Shown here: one piece after another, positions 42,465 to 50,935 of the stretch
Layout: each line of letters begins with the position of its first letter
Numbering within the stretch: position 1 is the stretch's first letter
Source of the DNA: Micavibrio_A sp041655955
GTDB taxonomy: Bacteria > Pseudomonadota > Alphaproteobacteria > Micavibrionales > Micavibrionaceae
Length of the DNA: 64,000 bases
Assembly: GCA_041655955.1 (NCBI GenBank)
Contig: JBBAEN010000001.1
Span: forward strand, 496,001 to 560,000
Direction: 5' to 3'
Notes under the pieces: model-generated
What the model was told of the DNA's origin: nothing
Database searches by the model: none
The model's input: the letters and a program-made list of their open reading frames with translations, nothing else
Translations under genes and position numbers: made by a program

Positions 42465-44702
42465 ATGACGATACGCTCCACACTTCCACTCTTTTCCGTA
42501 ACGCTATTTCTAAGCGCTTTCCTCATTTTCTCCGTCCAGCCCATGGCGGGAAAGATGCTCCTGCCGCTCCTCGGCGGCAGCCCCTCGGTCTGGAACATTT
42601 CCATGTTGTTCTTTCAAGGCGTGCTGCTCGCCGGGTACGGATACGCGCATATCCTCGCGCGGTTCCTCTCGCTCCATGCACAGGCCGTCATCCACACGGC
42701 CCTGCTCGCCCTTTTTACCGTCTTCCTGCCCCTTGCCCTGCCGGACAATGCCGCCCCGCCCGCGGCAAACGGACAGGCCTACTGGCAACTGGGCGTCATG
42801 CTGGCCTGTATCGGCGGGCCGTTTTTCATTCTCGCCGCAAGCGCCCCGCTCTTCCAGCACTGGTTCGCCTCCTCCGGCCACGAAGATGCGCAAAACCCCT
42901 ATTTCCTCTATGCCATCAGCAATGCCGGAAGCCTCGGCGCGCTGCTTTCCTATCCCTTTATTATCGAACCCCTGCTCGGCCTTATGAGCCAGACCCGGCT
43001 ATGGTTCGGCTTTTACTGCCTGCTCTTGCTGCTGGTCGTGCTGTGCGCCATCGCCGTCCGCCGCGGGGAAAAGCCGCGCCCGTCCGGAAAAGACGGCGAT
43101 GCGCGAACAACCATCCCCGCCGGAGAAAAAGCCCTGTGGGTCTTTCTCGCCTTTGTCCCCTCCAGCCTGATGCTCGGCGTGACCACCATTATCACCACGG
43201 ATCTCGCCTCTGCGCCGCTGCTCTGGGTCATTCCGCTCGCCCTCTACCTTGCGAGCTTTATCGCCGCTTTTGCCCGAAAGCCTTTCATCCGGCTGGAAAC
43301 GACGCGGGAGCTTGCGGCGATCATGCTAAGCTTCCTCGTGCTTCTCTTTATCCTTAAAGGCTATGTCGTCCTCAACATGCTGATGATAGCCGTCCATCTC
43401 ACCGGCTTTTTCCTCTTCGCCCTTTTCTGCCATCAAGCCCTTGCGGCGAAGAAACCGCATCCATCACGCCTGACCGAATATTTCCTGCTGATTTCCTTTG
43501 GCGGAGTCCTCGGCGGCGCATTCAACGCCCTGCTCGCGCCCGCGCTCTTCAGTTCGGTCATGGAATACGGGCTGGCGCTTTCGCTCATCGCCGCGCTGCT
43601 CGTCGCGGGCGCGCTGAAACGCCCCTCCGTTAAAACGCCCTTTACCGCGGCGGACGATAAAAAGCGCATCATCAAAAGCAGGATTCTTGACGGCGTGATG
43701 ATCGCCGCCGGCATCGGGCTTTGCCGCGCTATTTTCATGGTGGAAAGCGGCACGCTTGCCATTTTCCTCGGCATGGGGCTTTTCGTCATCCTGATTTTAA
43801 GCATCCCCAACAAGCCCGTTTTCGGGGCCGTCGCCATCGCCGCGCTGCTGAGCTTTCAAAACCCGCTCTGGAACGTCAACACCGATCCGGTTTACCAGAC
43901 GCGGAATTATTTCGGCGTCGTCCGCGTCCATGAAAAAGACGGCGCGCATTATATGTATCACGGCACCACGCTCCACGGCGCACAGTTGCAAGCCCCCGAA
44001 TACAGGCATGTGCCGCTGACCTATTACTCCCCCGGCGGGCCGGCCTCCGATCTCTTCGCCCTTCATCGCGGCAACGGCCAGAACGAACCGGCCACCATCG
44101 CCGCGCTCGGCCTTGGCGTGGGCAGCGTCACATGCCTTGCGCAGGCGGCGGACAAAATCGTCTTTTACGAGATCGATCAGGACATCGTCGATCTGGCACA
44201 GGATCCGGATTATTTTTCCTATCTTTCCGGCTGCGGCCCCGTCGCCGAGGTCGTGACGGGCGACGCCCGCCTGAAAATCGAAGAAGAAGCGGACGGGCTC
44301 TATGATCTCATCCTGCTCGACGCGTTCAGTTCGGACAATATTCCCGTCCATCTCCTGACACGCGAGGCGTTTGCAACCTATACCAGAAAACTCGCGGATG
44401 GCGGTGTTATCGGCGTCAACATCTCCAACAGGCACATGGATTTCCGCCCGATGCTCGCGGCGCTGGCGCAGGAGGCGGGCCTCTATGTCTATTTCAAATA
44501 TCACCAGCCCGAACGGAGCGCGGATAACCCGCCAAGCCTGCTCTATACGGCAAGCTCCTACGCGGCGCTTTCAAAAAACCATGAATCCATCGCGCCCCTT
44601 GTCGAGAACCATGACTGGCAGCCTTCCCTGCCTGAACGCGGCGTCAAGAGCTGGACGGATGATTACGCCAATCTGTTATCCGTTCTTGTACGGGGCCGGT
44701 AG
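42465..44702 (+). CDS. Fused MFS-type membrane protein and spermidine-synthase-like domain
   Basis: A 745-residue fusion. Residues 1–~430 have about 12 hydrophobic helices, beginning with FSVQPMAGKMLLPLLGGSPS, the signature of the fused MFS/spermidine synthase family. After a linker, residues ~480–745 form a Rossmann aminopropyltransferase-like domain with IAALGLGVGSVTCLA (nucleotide loop), FYEIDQDIVDLA and DLILLDAFSSDNIPVHL. Enzymes of this kind are poorly characterised; polyamine synthesis at the membrane is possible but unproven. The gene stands alone, divergent from the suf regulator. Confidence 0.85.
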   Translation: MTIRSTLPLFSVTLFLSAFLIFSVQPMAGKMLLPLLGGSPSVWNISMLFFQGVLLAGYGYAHILARFLSLHAQAVIHTALLALFTVFLPLALPDNAAPPAANGQAYWQLGVMLACIGGPFFILAASAPLFQHWFASSGHEDAQNPYFLYAISNAGSLGALLSYPFIIEPLLGLMSQTRLWFGFYCLLLLLVVLCAIAVRRGEKPRPSGKDGDARTTIPAGEKALWVFLAFVPSSLMLGVTTIITTDLASAPLLWVIPLALYLASFIAAFARKPFIRLETTRELAAIMLSFLVLLFILKGYVVLNMLMIAVHLTGFFLFALFCHQALAAKKPHPSRLTEYFLLISFGGVLGGAFNALLAPALFSSVMEYGLALSLIAALLVAGALKRPSVKTPFTAADDKKRIIKSRILDGVMIAAGIGLCRAIFMVESGTLAIFLGMGLFVILILSIPNKPVFGAVAIAALLSFQNPLWNVNTDPVYQTRNYFGVVRVHEKDGAHYMYHGTTLHGAQLQAPEYRHVPLTYYSPGGPASDLFALHRGNGQNEPATIAALGLGVGSVTCLAQAADKIVFYEIDQDIVDLAQDPDYFSYLSGCGPVAEVVTGDARLKIEEEADGLYDLILLDAFSSDNIPVHLLTREAFATYTRKLADGGVIGVNISNRHMDFRPMLAALAQEAGLYVYFKYHQPERSADNPPSLLYTASSYAALSKNHESIAPLVENHDWQPSLPERGVKSWTDDYANLLSVLVRGR

Positions 44703-44734
44703 CTTTCTTGCACAAAAGGGCGCCGGGGCGAGGA

Positions 44735-45088
44735 TCAGGCGGGCGCGGTAAGAAGCGGAAAGCGCATTTGCCTGTCTTCTATTTCGACGACCCAGAGGTC
44801 GGGATCGCGATCCACCGCGCGGGCAATATAGGAATCCGCGTCGCGCTCCGCCACCACATCGTCTTCGAGCGCGTTCATCCAGACAAGCCTGCCGCCCGCA
44901 TCGCGCTGCTGGACAAGAACCCGCGCAGAGCCGGCCATGTCGGCGATTTTCTGGATGACAAGCCCGCCCGCCCTATCGCCGCGCGCGTTGACATAGACGC
45001 CGTACCCTTCGGATAAAAGTCTTCGCACTTCCGCCTCGACCCATAGATGGGTCGGCATACGGTTGCTGCTGTCCGGGAAGCCGTCCAT
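44735..45088 (-). CDS. DUF1491-family protein
   Basis: A 117-residue protein matching the alphaproteobacterial DUF1491 pattern: PTHLWVEAEVRRLLSEGY near the start, then AGGLVIQKIADM, then WVVEIEDRQ at the C-terminus. Function unknown. The start may be the Met at 45088 or the Met ten codons later, just before PTHLWV; no ribosome-binding site decides. It follows the 92-residue gene by 8 bp and is probably the last gene of the fur transcript. Confidence 0.78.
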   Translation of the reverse strand: MDGFPDSSNRMPTHLWVEAEVRRLLSEGYGVYVNARGDRAGGLVIQKIADMAGSARVLVQQRDAGGRLVWMNALEDDVVAERDADSYIARAVDRDPDLWVVEIEDRQMRFPLLTAPA

Positions 45089-45096
45089 TTCAAAAA

Positions 45097-45375
45097 TCAG
45101 TTCAGCCCGCGGCGGGAATTTTCAAACACCCAGCATTCGACGACGGTGCGCGCCTCGACGCTGGGGCCTGGGTGATGGTATTTTAAAACCTTTGTGACGA
45201 TCTTGATCGCCTCCCTGTCCGAAACGCCGCTCCTGCACAAGGCGCCATAGGCGTTCAGCACGATATTCTTGCATTTGCACGTATCGGGATCGTCGGCCTT
45301 ATCGAAAAATTCATGACAGGTAATGCCCGGGGCGGGTGTCTGTACCATGGCGGCAACCCCCGTCCTATTTTCCAT
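45097..45375 (-). CDS. Hypothetical Cys-containing protein downstream of fur
   Basis: About 92 residues with six Cys, including CHEFFDKADDPDTCKCKN and LCRSGVSDREAIKIV. Three of the Cys lie in a C-x(13)-C-x-C pattern that could bind metal, but no family is recognised. I use the ATG at 45375, which overlaps the end of fur by 11 bp; other in-frame starts exist upstream (45411) and downstream. Coupling to fur suggests a link to metal homeostasis by position only. Confidence 0.6.
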   Translation of the reverse strand: MENRTGVAAMVQTPAPGITCHEFFDKADDPDTCKCKNIVLNAYGALCRSGVSDREAIKIVTKVLKYHHPGPSVEARTVVECWVFENSRRGLN

Positions 45376-45790
45376 CCGCTTTACGCGGATTCTTGCGGCC
45401 ATACAGCTCAAGCCTGTGATCGATCAACTCATAGCCCATATCGCGGGCGATTCTTTCCTTCAGCTCTTCAAGCGCTTCGTTCTGGAACTCGATAACCTCT
45501 CCCGTGTCGAGATCGATCAGATGATGGTGATGTTCGGTGTTGGTTTCATAGCGCGCGAAGCTTTCGTTAAATTCATGGCGCATGACAAGCTCCAGCTCGT
45601 CCAGCATATTCAGCGTCCGGTACACCGTCGCGATGCTGATGGAAGCGTCAATCGCCCTGGCGCGCTCATAGACCAGTTCGACCGAGGGGTGATCGGCGGA
45701 TTCGCCCAAAACCTTTAAAATCGTTTTGCGGGGGCCGGTCATTTTAAGGCCGGCATCCACACAGCGCTGTTCAAGTTCTGTCATCGCCAA
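45365..45790 (-). CDS. fur: Fur-family metalloregulator
   Basis: A 141-residue winged-helix metal-responsive repressor. The DNA-binding domain (about 1–85) has TGPRKTILKVLGESADHPSV and ISIATVYRTLNML. The dimerisation domain carries the His-rich metal segment EHHHHLIDLDTGEVIEF. The CxxC zinc motifs of E. coli Fur are absent, as usual in alphaproteobacterial Fur/Mur. There is no heme-regulatory GCPWHD motif, so it is not a classical Irr. Whether it senses iron or manganese cannot be decided. First gene of a likely three-gene unit with the Cys protein and DUF1491. Confidence 0.88.
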   Translation of the reverse strand: MAMTELEQRCVDAGLKMTGPRKTILKVLGESADHPSVELVYERARAIDASISIATVYRTLNMLDELELVMRHEFNESFARYETNTEHHHHLIDLDTGEVIEFQNEALEELKERIARDMGYELIDHRLELYGRKNPRKADGK

Positions 45791-45853
45791 ACCTTACCCA
45801 TCCCTTTGTTCAAGCGGCTTTTGATAGAGCGAAATTATCGCGGAAAATCCATA

Positions 45854-47407
45854 CTACTCTGCGGGAACCGCAGTGTCCACGCCCGTTTTTTCTTGAATAT
45901 CAGAAAGTTGGCGAATGCGCGGCGGCGGGAAGAGGATGGTAACCTTGGTTCCCTGCCCCACATCGGACAGGATCTTCAGCTCCCCTCCATGCAATTCCGC
46001 CATGGCCTTGGTCAAAGGCAGGCCCAGCCCCGTTCCCTGCTGCTCGTTGCTATAGGTCGGGTCGGTAATCTGGCCGAAGGGCTGCATCGCGTCGGCAATG
46101 CGGTTCTTGGGAATGCCGACGCCGTAATCCTGCACGACGATCTGCATATTGCCGCCTGCATTCATATTGGCCCTGACGTCGATTGTGCCGCTCTTATGCG
46201 AATATTTGATGGCGTTGGTAATAAGGTTAATCAGAATCTGGCGGACAAGCCGCGGATCCGCATAAAGCGCCGGAAGATTTTCTTCTATCACCGAATTGAT
46301 TTCCAGCCCGCTATTAAAGGCGCGGTTGGCCATGATGCGGATGACGGATTCAATCAGGCGGGGCATATCGACATTCTGCTCGTCCAGCTCGACCTTGCCG
46401 GCCTCGATTTTCGACATATCGAGAACCTCGTTGATAATCTCCAGCAAATGCCGCGCGCTCATATGGATATCGCCGAGATATTCGCCGTATTTATCATTCC
46501 CCAAAGGCCCGAATGTTTCCTTGATCATCATCTCCGAAAAACCGATGATCGCGTTGAGCGGCGTGCGCAGCTCATGACTCATATTGGCAAGGAAGGCGGA
46601 TTTTGCATGGTTCGCGGCATCGGCCTGTTCCTTGGCAATGCGCAAGGAATATTCCATCTGTTTCCGCAGCGTAATGTCCATGATGGTCGTCACCTGAAAG
46701 CGGCGCTTTTGTGAAAGCTCAAGCGTCGCCGTCGTAAACAGCACATTGGCGACGCTGCCGTTCTTGCGCGAAAGCTTCATCTCGCCGGAACTCCTGATCC
46801 CGCCGCGGATGAATTCTTCATGGTTGCGCCGCGCCAGGTCGCGTTCGTCCGGCGAAATAATATCAATGAAATCCTGCCCGACAAGGTCGTCCCGCACCCA
46901 TCCGTAAATGCGGATGAAGCTGTCATTGACCTTGACGATGCGGCGGTTGTGATCGGTCACGATGATCCCCACCTCGCTCACGTCGAAGATCGAGGTCAAG
47001 AGCGACAAGGCGTCGTCGCGCTCGCGCTGAAGCGCTGAATCGTCGTTCAGGTTCGGCTGGGCGATGATGTCGAGGACGGAAACGCTTCCGTCCGCTTCGG
47101 GGATAGGGTTAATCCAGAAACCCGGCACTTGCGCCGTTCCCGGAAAAGTCGGCATGGACTGGATGGTCACGGGCTTCCTGCGCTTGACGCAAACATGGAG
47201 CGAATGGAGGATATGCTCCGCATTTTCATGATCCATGATGGCGCTGACGGACTTGCCGATGACATCCGTTTCCGAACAGCCGAAAAACTCCGCCGATTTT
47301 TTATTGATGGCGACGATTAGGAATTGCCCGTTCTCATGCCGCACCACCACGCGCGGCACGGGCATGTAATCAAACAGGAGTTTATGCTGTAGATCCTGCT
47401 GCGTCAT
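45854..47407 (-). CDS. Soluble PAS-domain sensor histidine kinase
   Basis: A 517-residue cytoplasmic kinase: PAS-like domain 1 (about 10–115), PAS domain 2 with PAC (about 135–255), HisKA with phospho-acceptor His278 in FLANMSHELRTPLNAIIGF, and a HATPase_c domain (about 385–500) with N box, DYGVGIPKNRI and GTGLGLPLTKAMAELHGG. No membrane helix or receiver domain. The HisKA/HATPase sequence is close to the PleC/DivJ type of Alphaproteobacteria; this is general resemblance only. No response-regulator gene is adjacent, so it is an orphan kinase. Confidence 0.88.
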   Translation of the reverse strand: MTQQDLQHKLLFDYMPVPRVVVRHENGQFLIVAINKKSAEFFGCSETDVIGKSVSAIMDHENAEHILHSLHVCVKRRKPVTIQSMPTFPGTAQVPGFWINPIPEADGSVSVLDIIAQPNLNDDSALQRERDDALSLLTSIFDVSEVGIIVTDHNRRIVKVNDSFIRIYGWVRDDLVGQDFIDIISPDERDLARRNHEEFIRGGIRSSGEMKLSRKNGSVANVLFTTATLELSQKRRFQVTTIMDITLRKQMEYSLRIAKEQADAANHAKSAFLANMSHELRTPLNAIIGFSEMMIKETFGPLGNDKYGEYLGDIHMSARHLLEIINEVLDMSKIEAGKVELDEQNVDMPRLIESVIRIMANRAFNSGLEINSVIEENLPALYADPRLVRQILINLITNAIKYSHKSGTIDVRANMNAGGNMQIVVQDYGVGIPKNRIADAMQPFGQITDPTYSNEQQGTGLGLPLTKAMAELHGGELKILSDVGQGTKVTILFPPPRIRQLSDIQEKTGVDTAVPAE

Positions 47408-47515
47408 AAAAATCCGTCATCTGCCTTTCCGACTATTATACTAGGAACGAGCGGTTAAGATAAAATTAACCCTGTTCCCTCCATCCATTATATTGATAAA
47501 AAACAAAAAATGTCT

Positions 47516-48166
47516 TTACAGCGTTCCAAACAGCCGGTCGCCCGCATCGCCGAGGCCGGGCAGGATATAAGCCCTTTCATCAAGCCGCTCGTCAAGCGAG
47601 GCCGTATAGATTCGTACCTTCGGGTGGGTCTTTTGTATCTGGGCGACGCCTTCCGGCGCGGAAACAAGGCACATCAGGACGATTCTCCTGTCCTCGACAC
47701 CGTGCCGGTTGAGGAGATCGAGCGCATATTCGGATGAATGCCCCGTCGCCAGCATGGGATCGGTCACGATAAAAAGACTGTCCTGCGCCTGTGGCAGACG
47801 GACGAGATATTCAACCGGGCGGTGCGTGTCCTCATCCCTGTAAAGCCCGATATGGCCGATATGGCAGTCCGGCATCAATTCCACCAGCCCGTCCGCCATG
47901 CCAAGCCCCGCGCGCAAAACCGGCACGACGACCGGCAGCCCGCCGCTCAGCACAGGCGCCTGCATTTCCTGCATCGGCGTATGGATAAGCGTGCGCGTCA
48001 GCGGCAAGTGGCGCGTGACCTCATAGCCTATCAGGAAAGAGATCTCTTTCAGCAGGCGGCGGAACTCCCCCGTCTGGCAGGCGCTGTCGCGCATACGCGA
48101 TAATTTGTGCTGTACCAACGGATGGCCCACGATAGAAAGGCCCGGAAAATCTGGGTGCGTCTGCAT
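47516..48166 (-). CDS. upp: Uracil phosphoribosyltransferase
   Basis: A 216-residue pyrimidine-salvage enzyme that makes UMP from uracil and PRPP. The PRPP loop DPMLATGHS is at about 137–145, and the uracil-binding C-terminus (YILPGLGDAGDRLFGT) is intact. VLRAGLGMADGL and the upstream RDxxT-type region (SRMRDSACQTGEFRRLL) are also typical. The length is normal. It appears to be a stand-alone gene between the histidine kinase and the degenerate GGDEF gene. Confidence 0.95.
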   Translation of the reverse strand: MQTHPDFPGLSIVGHPLVQHKLSRMRDSACQTGEFRRLLKEISFLIGYEVTRHLPLTRTLIHTPMQEMQAPVLSGGLPVVVPVLRAGLGMADGLVELMPDCHIGHIGLYRDEDTHRPVEYLVRLPQAQDSLFIVTDPMLATGHSSEYALDLLNRHGVEDRRIVLMCLVSAPEGVAQIQKTHPKVRIYTASLDERLDERAYILPGLGDAGDRLFGTL

Positions 48167-48185
48167 AAGGACGAGTTATACTCAA

Positions 48186-49064
48186 TCAACTGATTTCTGT
48201 CGAATGGATATAACGCTGCAATGGGCTGATATCGTTATATTGCAGGACGGCAGCCTTTTCCTTTGTATCGGCAAGATCCTTTTTCATGTTGGCGAGAAGC
48301 GGATCGACCTCGTCCCCGACTTCGGGTTCATGCAAAACCGTTGAAACGCTGATGGCCTGCGCCGGATCGTCCGGCGAATGCACCGGCTTTTCCGCCATAA
48401 TCGCCGTCAGGCGGCGGATGGCGGCCTGCGCGCCCAGCATATCGGCATGTTTGAGCGCCAAAAGATAATATTCCCCGCCCATATAATAGGCATCGTCGAA
48501 AGACCGTAAGGATTCCTGAATCCGTGCCGATAAATCACGGATCATCGCCTCGCAATGACCGGGATTGGCGCGCCACTCCTCCTTGAAATCGTCAATACGC
48601 ACCAGCGCGATGGAAAACGGGTTGCCGCGGCGGGAAAGCCTGTCCATCTCGCGCTTGATGTCTTCATGCATCAGCTTGACCGAACGCAGGCCGGTATTCT
48701 TGTCAAAGCCGCTATTCTCGTTCGCCATGTCGATTTCCAGCCGGTGCATGAACTGGATGAATTCTTCATAATGATGGGCGAATTCCGCATATTCCGCAAA
48801 GGGCGGCTCGAAGCGCCATGTATATTTCTCTGCAAAAGCTTTGGCCGCGCCAACCATGCCGCCATGCATGCTGCGCGCGCGGTCGGCAATATCGTCGGGG
48901 AGCTTGGCGCTTACCATCCATTCGCTGAAAACCAGCGGAGGCGGCTCAAGCATGGGGCGCTCTTCGAGATAGGAGGCGACGAGCTTACCGTGCCAGACGA
49001 CATATTCATCAATAATCGGGGTAACGGCCTCAAGACCGATTTTCGATTTATATTCTAAGGCCAT
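48186..49064 (-). CDS. Protein with degenerate GGDEF (diguanylate cyclase-like) domain
   Basis: A 292-residue soluble protein. The N-terminal ~115 residues are helical and unrecognised. Residues ~120–250 follow the GGDEF fold: KNTGLRSVKLMHEDIKREMD corresponds to the DxLTGLxNRR helix, then FSIALVRIDDFKE. Where GG(D/E)EF should be is MGGEYYLLAL. The signature is thus GGEYY, and most catalytic and metal residues differ, so cyclase activity is doubtful; a GTP-sensing or protein-interaction role is possible. It is upstream of upp on the same strand, 19 bp apart. Confidence 0.6.
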   Translation of the reverse strand: MALEYKSKIGLEAVTPIIDEYVVWHGKLVASYLEERPMLEPPPLVFSEWMVSAKLPDDIADRARSMHGGMVGAAKAFAEKYTWRFEPPFAEYAEFAHHYEEFIQFMHRLEIDMANENSGFDKNTGLRSVKLMHEDIKREMDRLSRRGNPFSIALVRIDDFKEEWRANPGHCEAMIRDLSARIQESLRSFDDAYYMGGEYYLLALKHADMLGAQAAIRRLTAIMAEKPVHSPDDPAQAISVSTVLHEPEVGDEVDPLLANMKKDLADTKEKAAVLQYNDISPLQRYIHSTEIS

Positions 49065-49173
49065 GATAATAAATCCCTTTTTACTGCCCGATCATAGTAT
49101 ACATGATTGGTTGTAAATTGGTTAATTCTTTATCAAGCGCCATGGGCGGAAACCGCCCTTTATTTTCCTTAAC

Positions 49174-50469
49174 TTAATCCGGCAGATAGTCTTTCTGAAG
49201 CTCGTCCAGCGTGCCGGCAGCAATCGCGGCCCGCACTTCGCGCATCAAGCGGTTGATGACAGCCACATTATGCTGGGAGAGGATCTGGAAAGCCAAAAGC
49301 TCCCCCGCTTTCAGCAAATGGTGGATATAGGCTTTGGAGAAAGTGGCGCTGGAGGGCAGGCCCAGCGTTTCATCGAGCGGCGTCGGGTCATCGCGGTATC
49401 TGGCATTGAGCAGGTTGATCCGCTCGTTCGGCGCGCCCTTAATCAATGCCATGCCGTGGCGTGCAACCCTGGTTGGCATAACGCAATCAAACGTGTCGAT
49501 GCCATAGCGCACCGACTGGAACACATCCTTCATCCGGCCAATGCCGAGGAAATGGATCGGGCGATCGGGATGGTTATGCGGGCGGCTGACTTCGAGAATA
49601 CCGTACATTTCCTCGTCCGAACCGCCAAGGCATCCGCCGATCGCCGTCCCGAAGAACGGGCGCGAGCGCACATAATCCGCGCTTTCCTTCCGCAGATCGT
49701 CATAAACCCCGCCCTGCACCACGCCGTAAAGCCCCTGCTTGCCGTCATGCATGGCATTGAATGCGTGGAGCGAACGGTCGCCCCAGCGCATCGACATTTC
49801 CATGGATTTCGCCGTGTAATCCTTTGTCACCTGATAGGCGGTGCATTCATCCATCTGGACGATCAAATCCGCGCCGAGCTTCCTTTGGATCTCCATCGAG
49901 ATTTCAGGATTGAGGCACAGCTTGCGGCCATCGAGATAGGAGCGGAAGAAAGCGCCGTCCTCGTTGATCTTCAAAAGATTCTCGCGCTGCTGGCGGTTGC
50001 GGCCCTTGATCTCGTCGGCGCAGGAGCCGTTGCCCATGGAGAAAATCTGGAAGCCGCCGGAATCGGTAAGCATCGGCCCGTCCCATCCGGTAAATTTATG
50101 CAAGCCGCCCATTTTCTCGATCAGATCCGCGCCCGGCTGGATCATCAAATGATAGGTGTTTGAAAGGATGATGTCGGTTTTCGCTTCGCGCATCTGCGTC
50201 GGCGACAGGCCCTTGATCGAGGCTTTGGTGCCGCAGAAAATATAGTTCGGCGTTTCAATCGTGCCGTGCGGCGTCGTCAGGCGGCCAAGCCGCGCGCCGC
50301 TTTTCGGATCGACATGCGTGACCTCGAATTTATGGTTTGGATAGTCGATCTTCGTACCGAAATCGGCGGCGGGGCGCGGAAGGACGATCTTTTTCCTTTT
50401 CGCGCTTTTACCGCCGCCGCTGTTGCTGCTGCTTTTTTGTACGTCGCCCGTTTGCGTGTTGCCGGTCAT
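49174..50469 (-). CDS. tgt: tRNA-guanine transglycosylase lacking the zinc cysteines
   Basis: A 431-residue enzyme exchanging G34 for preQ1 in tRNAs with GUN anticodons. A ~45-residue Lys/Ser-rich N-terminal extension is present. The catalytic and substrate residues align with Zymomonas TGT: Asp136 (LTDSGGFQ), Asp207 (QMDECT), Gln252 (VVQGG) and nucleophile Asp328 (FDCVMPTR). The C-terminal zinc site does not: LDSECHCAVCQKWSRAYIHH of Zymomonas reads LDETLGLPSSATFSKAYIHH, so all three Cys are replaced (Leu369, Leu371, Ser374), while the His ligand (His400, SQHN) remains. The alignment has no gap and the gene is otherwise intact. It is separated from rpmB by a terminator. Confidence 0.9.
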   Translation of the reverse strand: MTGNTQTGDVQKSSSNSGGGKSAKRKKIVLPRPAADFGTKIDYPNHKFEVTHVDPKSGARLGRLTTPHGTIETPNYIFCGTKASIKGLSPTQMREAKTDIILSNTYHLMIQPGADLIEKMGGLHKFTGWDGPMLTDSGGFQIFSMGNGSCADEIKGRNRQQRENLLKINEDGAFFRSYLDGRKLCLNPEISMEIQRKLGADLIVQMDECTAYQVTKDYTAKSMEMSMRWGDRSLHAFNAMHDGKQGLYGVVQGGVYDDLRKESADYVRSRPFFGTAIGGCLGGSDEEMYGILEVSRPHNHPDRPIHFLGIGRMKDVFQSVRYGIDTFDCVMPTRVARHGMALIKGAPNERINLLNARYRDDPTPLDETLGLPSSATFSKAYIHHLLKAGELLAFQILSQHNVAVINRLMREVRAAIAAGTLDELQKDYLPD

Positions 50470-50487
50470 TTTCCTATCGCCTTTATC

Positions 50488-50516
50488 CCAAAAAATTATC
50501 CCCGCTTTCGCGGGGA
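50488..50516 (-). terminator. Rho-independent terminator of rpmB
   Basis: A 7-bp stem (TCCCCGC at 50499–50505 with GCGGGGA at 50510–50516) and tetraloop. On the minus strand it is followed by six consecutive T. It lies 45 bp beyond the rpmB stop and 19 bp before the tgt start codon, so tgt needs its own promoter or read-through. Confidence 0.88.
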
Positions 50517-50560
50517 AGAATTTGATTTATGCCAGGCTTTTATCCAAAGCCTTTGAAAAA

Positions 50561-50857
50561 TTACGCAGCCGCGCTTGCGGCAACGGCTTTTTCAATCTGC
50601 GCCTTATAGGTACGCAGGGCCGGATCCAGCTTGGTTTTCGCCGTGGACTGGATATAGGCGTCGATGCCGCCTTTATGGTCAAGCGTGCGCAGGCCGGCCG
50701 GCGTTACGCGCAGCGTGATTTTGCGTTTCAGGATTTCAGAATAAACAATCGTATCCTGAATATTCACTTCAAACGTGCGTTTTGTTTTGTTTTCGGCATG
50801 GGAGCGGTTATTTCCAACCATTCTCATTTTACCGGTAATCATGCATTTGCGGCTCAT
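50561..50857 (-). CDS. rpmB: 50S ribosomal protein L28
   Basis: A 98-residue large-subunit protein. The N-terminus MSRKCMITGKMRMVGNNRSH followed by ENKTKRTFEVN is the L28 signature. It is longer than the ~78-residue E. coli protein, as usual in Alphaproteobacteria. A promoter (50900–50929) and a terminator (50488–50516) frame it as a single-gene transcript. An AGAGGAAGAG site precedes the start. Confidence 0.96.
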   Translation of the reverse strand: MSRKCMITGKMRMVGNNRSHAENKTKRTFEVNIQDTIVYSEILKRKITLRVTPAGLRTLDHKGGIDAYIQSTAKTKLDPALRTYKAQIEKAVAASAAA

Positions 50858-50899
50858 GACGCTCTTCCTCTTAAAGGCAAATTCTTAAAATCGAGCCGG

Positions 50900-50929
50900 A
50901 CAATAGGCGAATCCGGCACTAAAAGTCAA
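50900..50929 (-). promoter_or_regulatory. Predicted sigma-70 promoter of rpmB
   Basis: On the minus strand TTGACT (50929–50924), an 18-bp spacer and TATTGT (50905–50900), about 40 bp upstream of the rpmB start codon. It overlaps no coding sequence except that the −35 lies just past the stop of the CbiB-like gene at 50936. Confidence 0.6.
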
Positions 50930-50935
50930 GCGCTC

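Noticed and set aside
42458..43357. 299-codon frame overlapping the MFS/spermidine-synthase gene
   Set aside because: Arg/Pro/His-rich translation typical of a +1 shadow; the 745-residue fusion in the other frame has full family motifs.
47451..47469. Inverted repeat GGTTAA…TTAACC between upp and the histidine kinase as a terminator
   Set aside because: AT-rich stem with no following T run on either strand; may be an operator, but nothing supports it.
49144..49158. GGGCGG/CCGCCC hairpin as a terminator of tgt
   Set aside because: The T-rich sequence is on the wrong side for the minus-strand tgt, and no plus-strand gene ends there.
49270..50163. 297-codon plus-strand frame opposite tgt
   Set aside because: Antisense shadow; no family features and tgt is intact on the minus strand.
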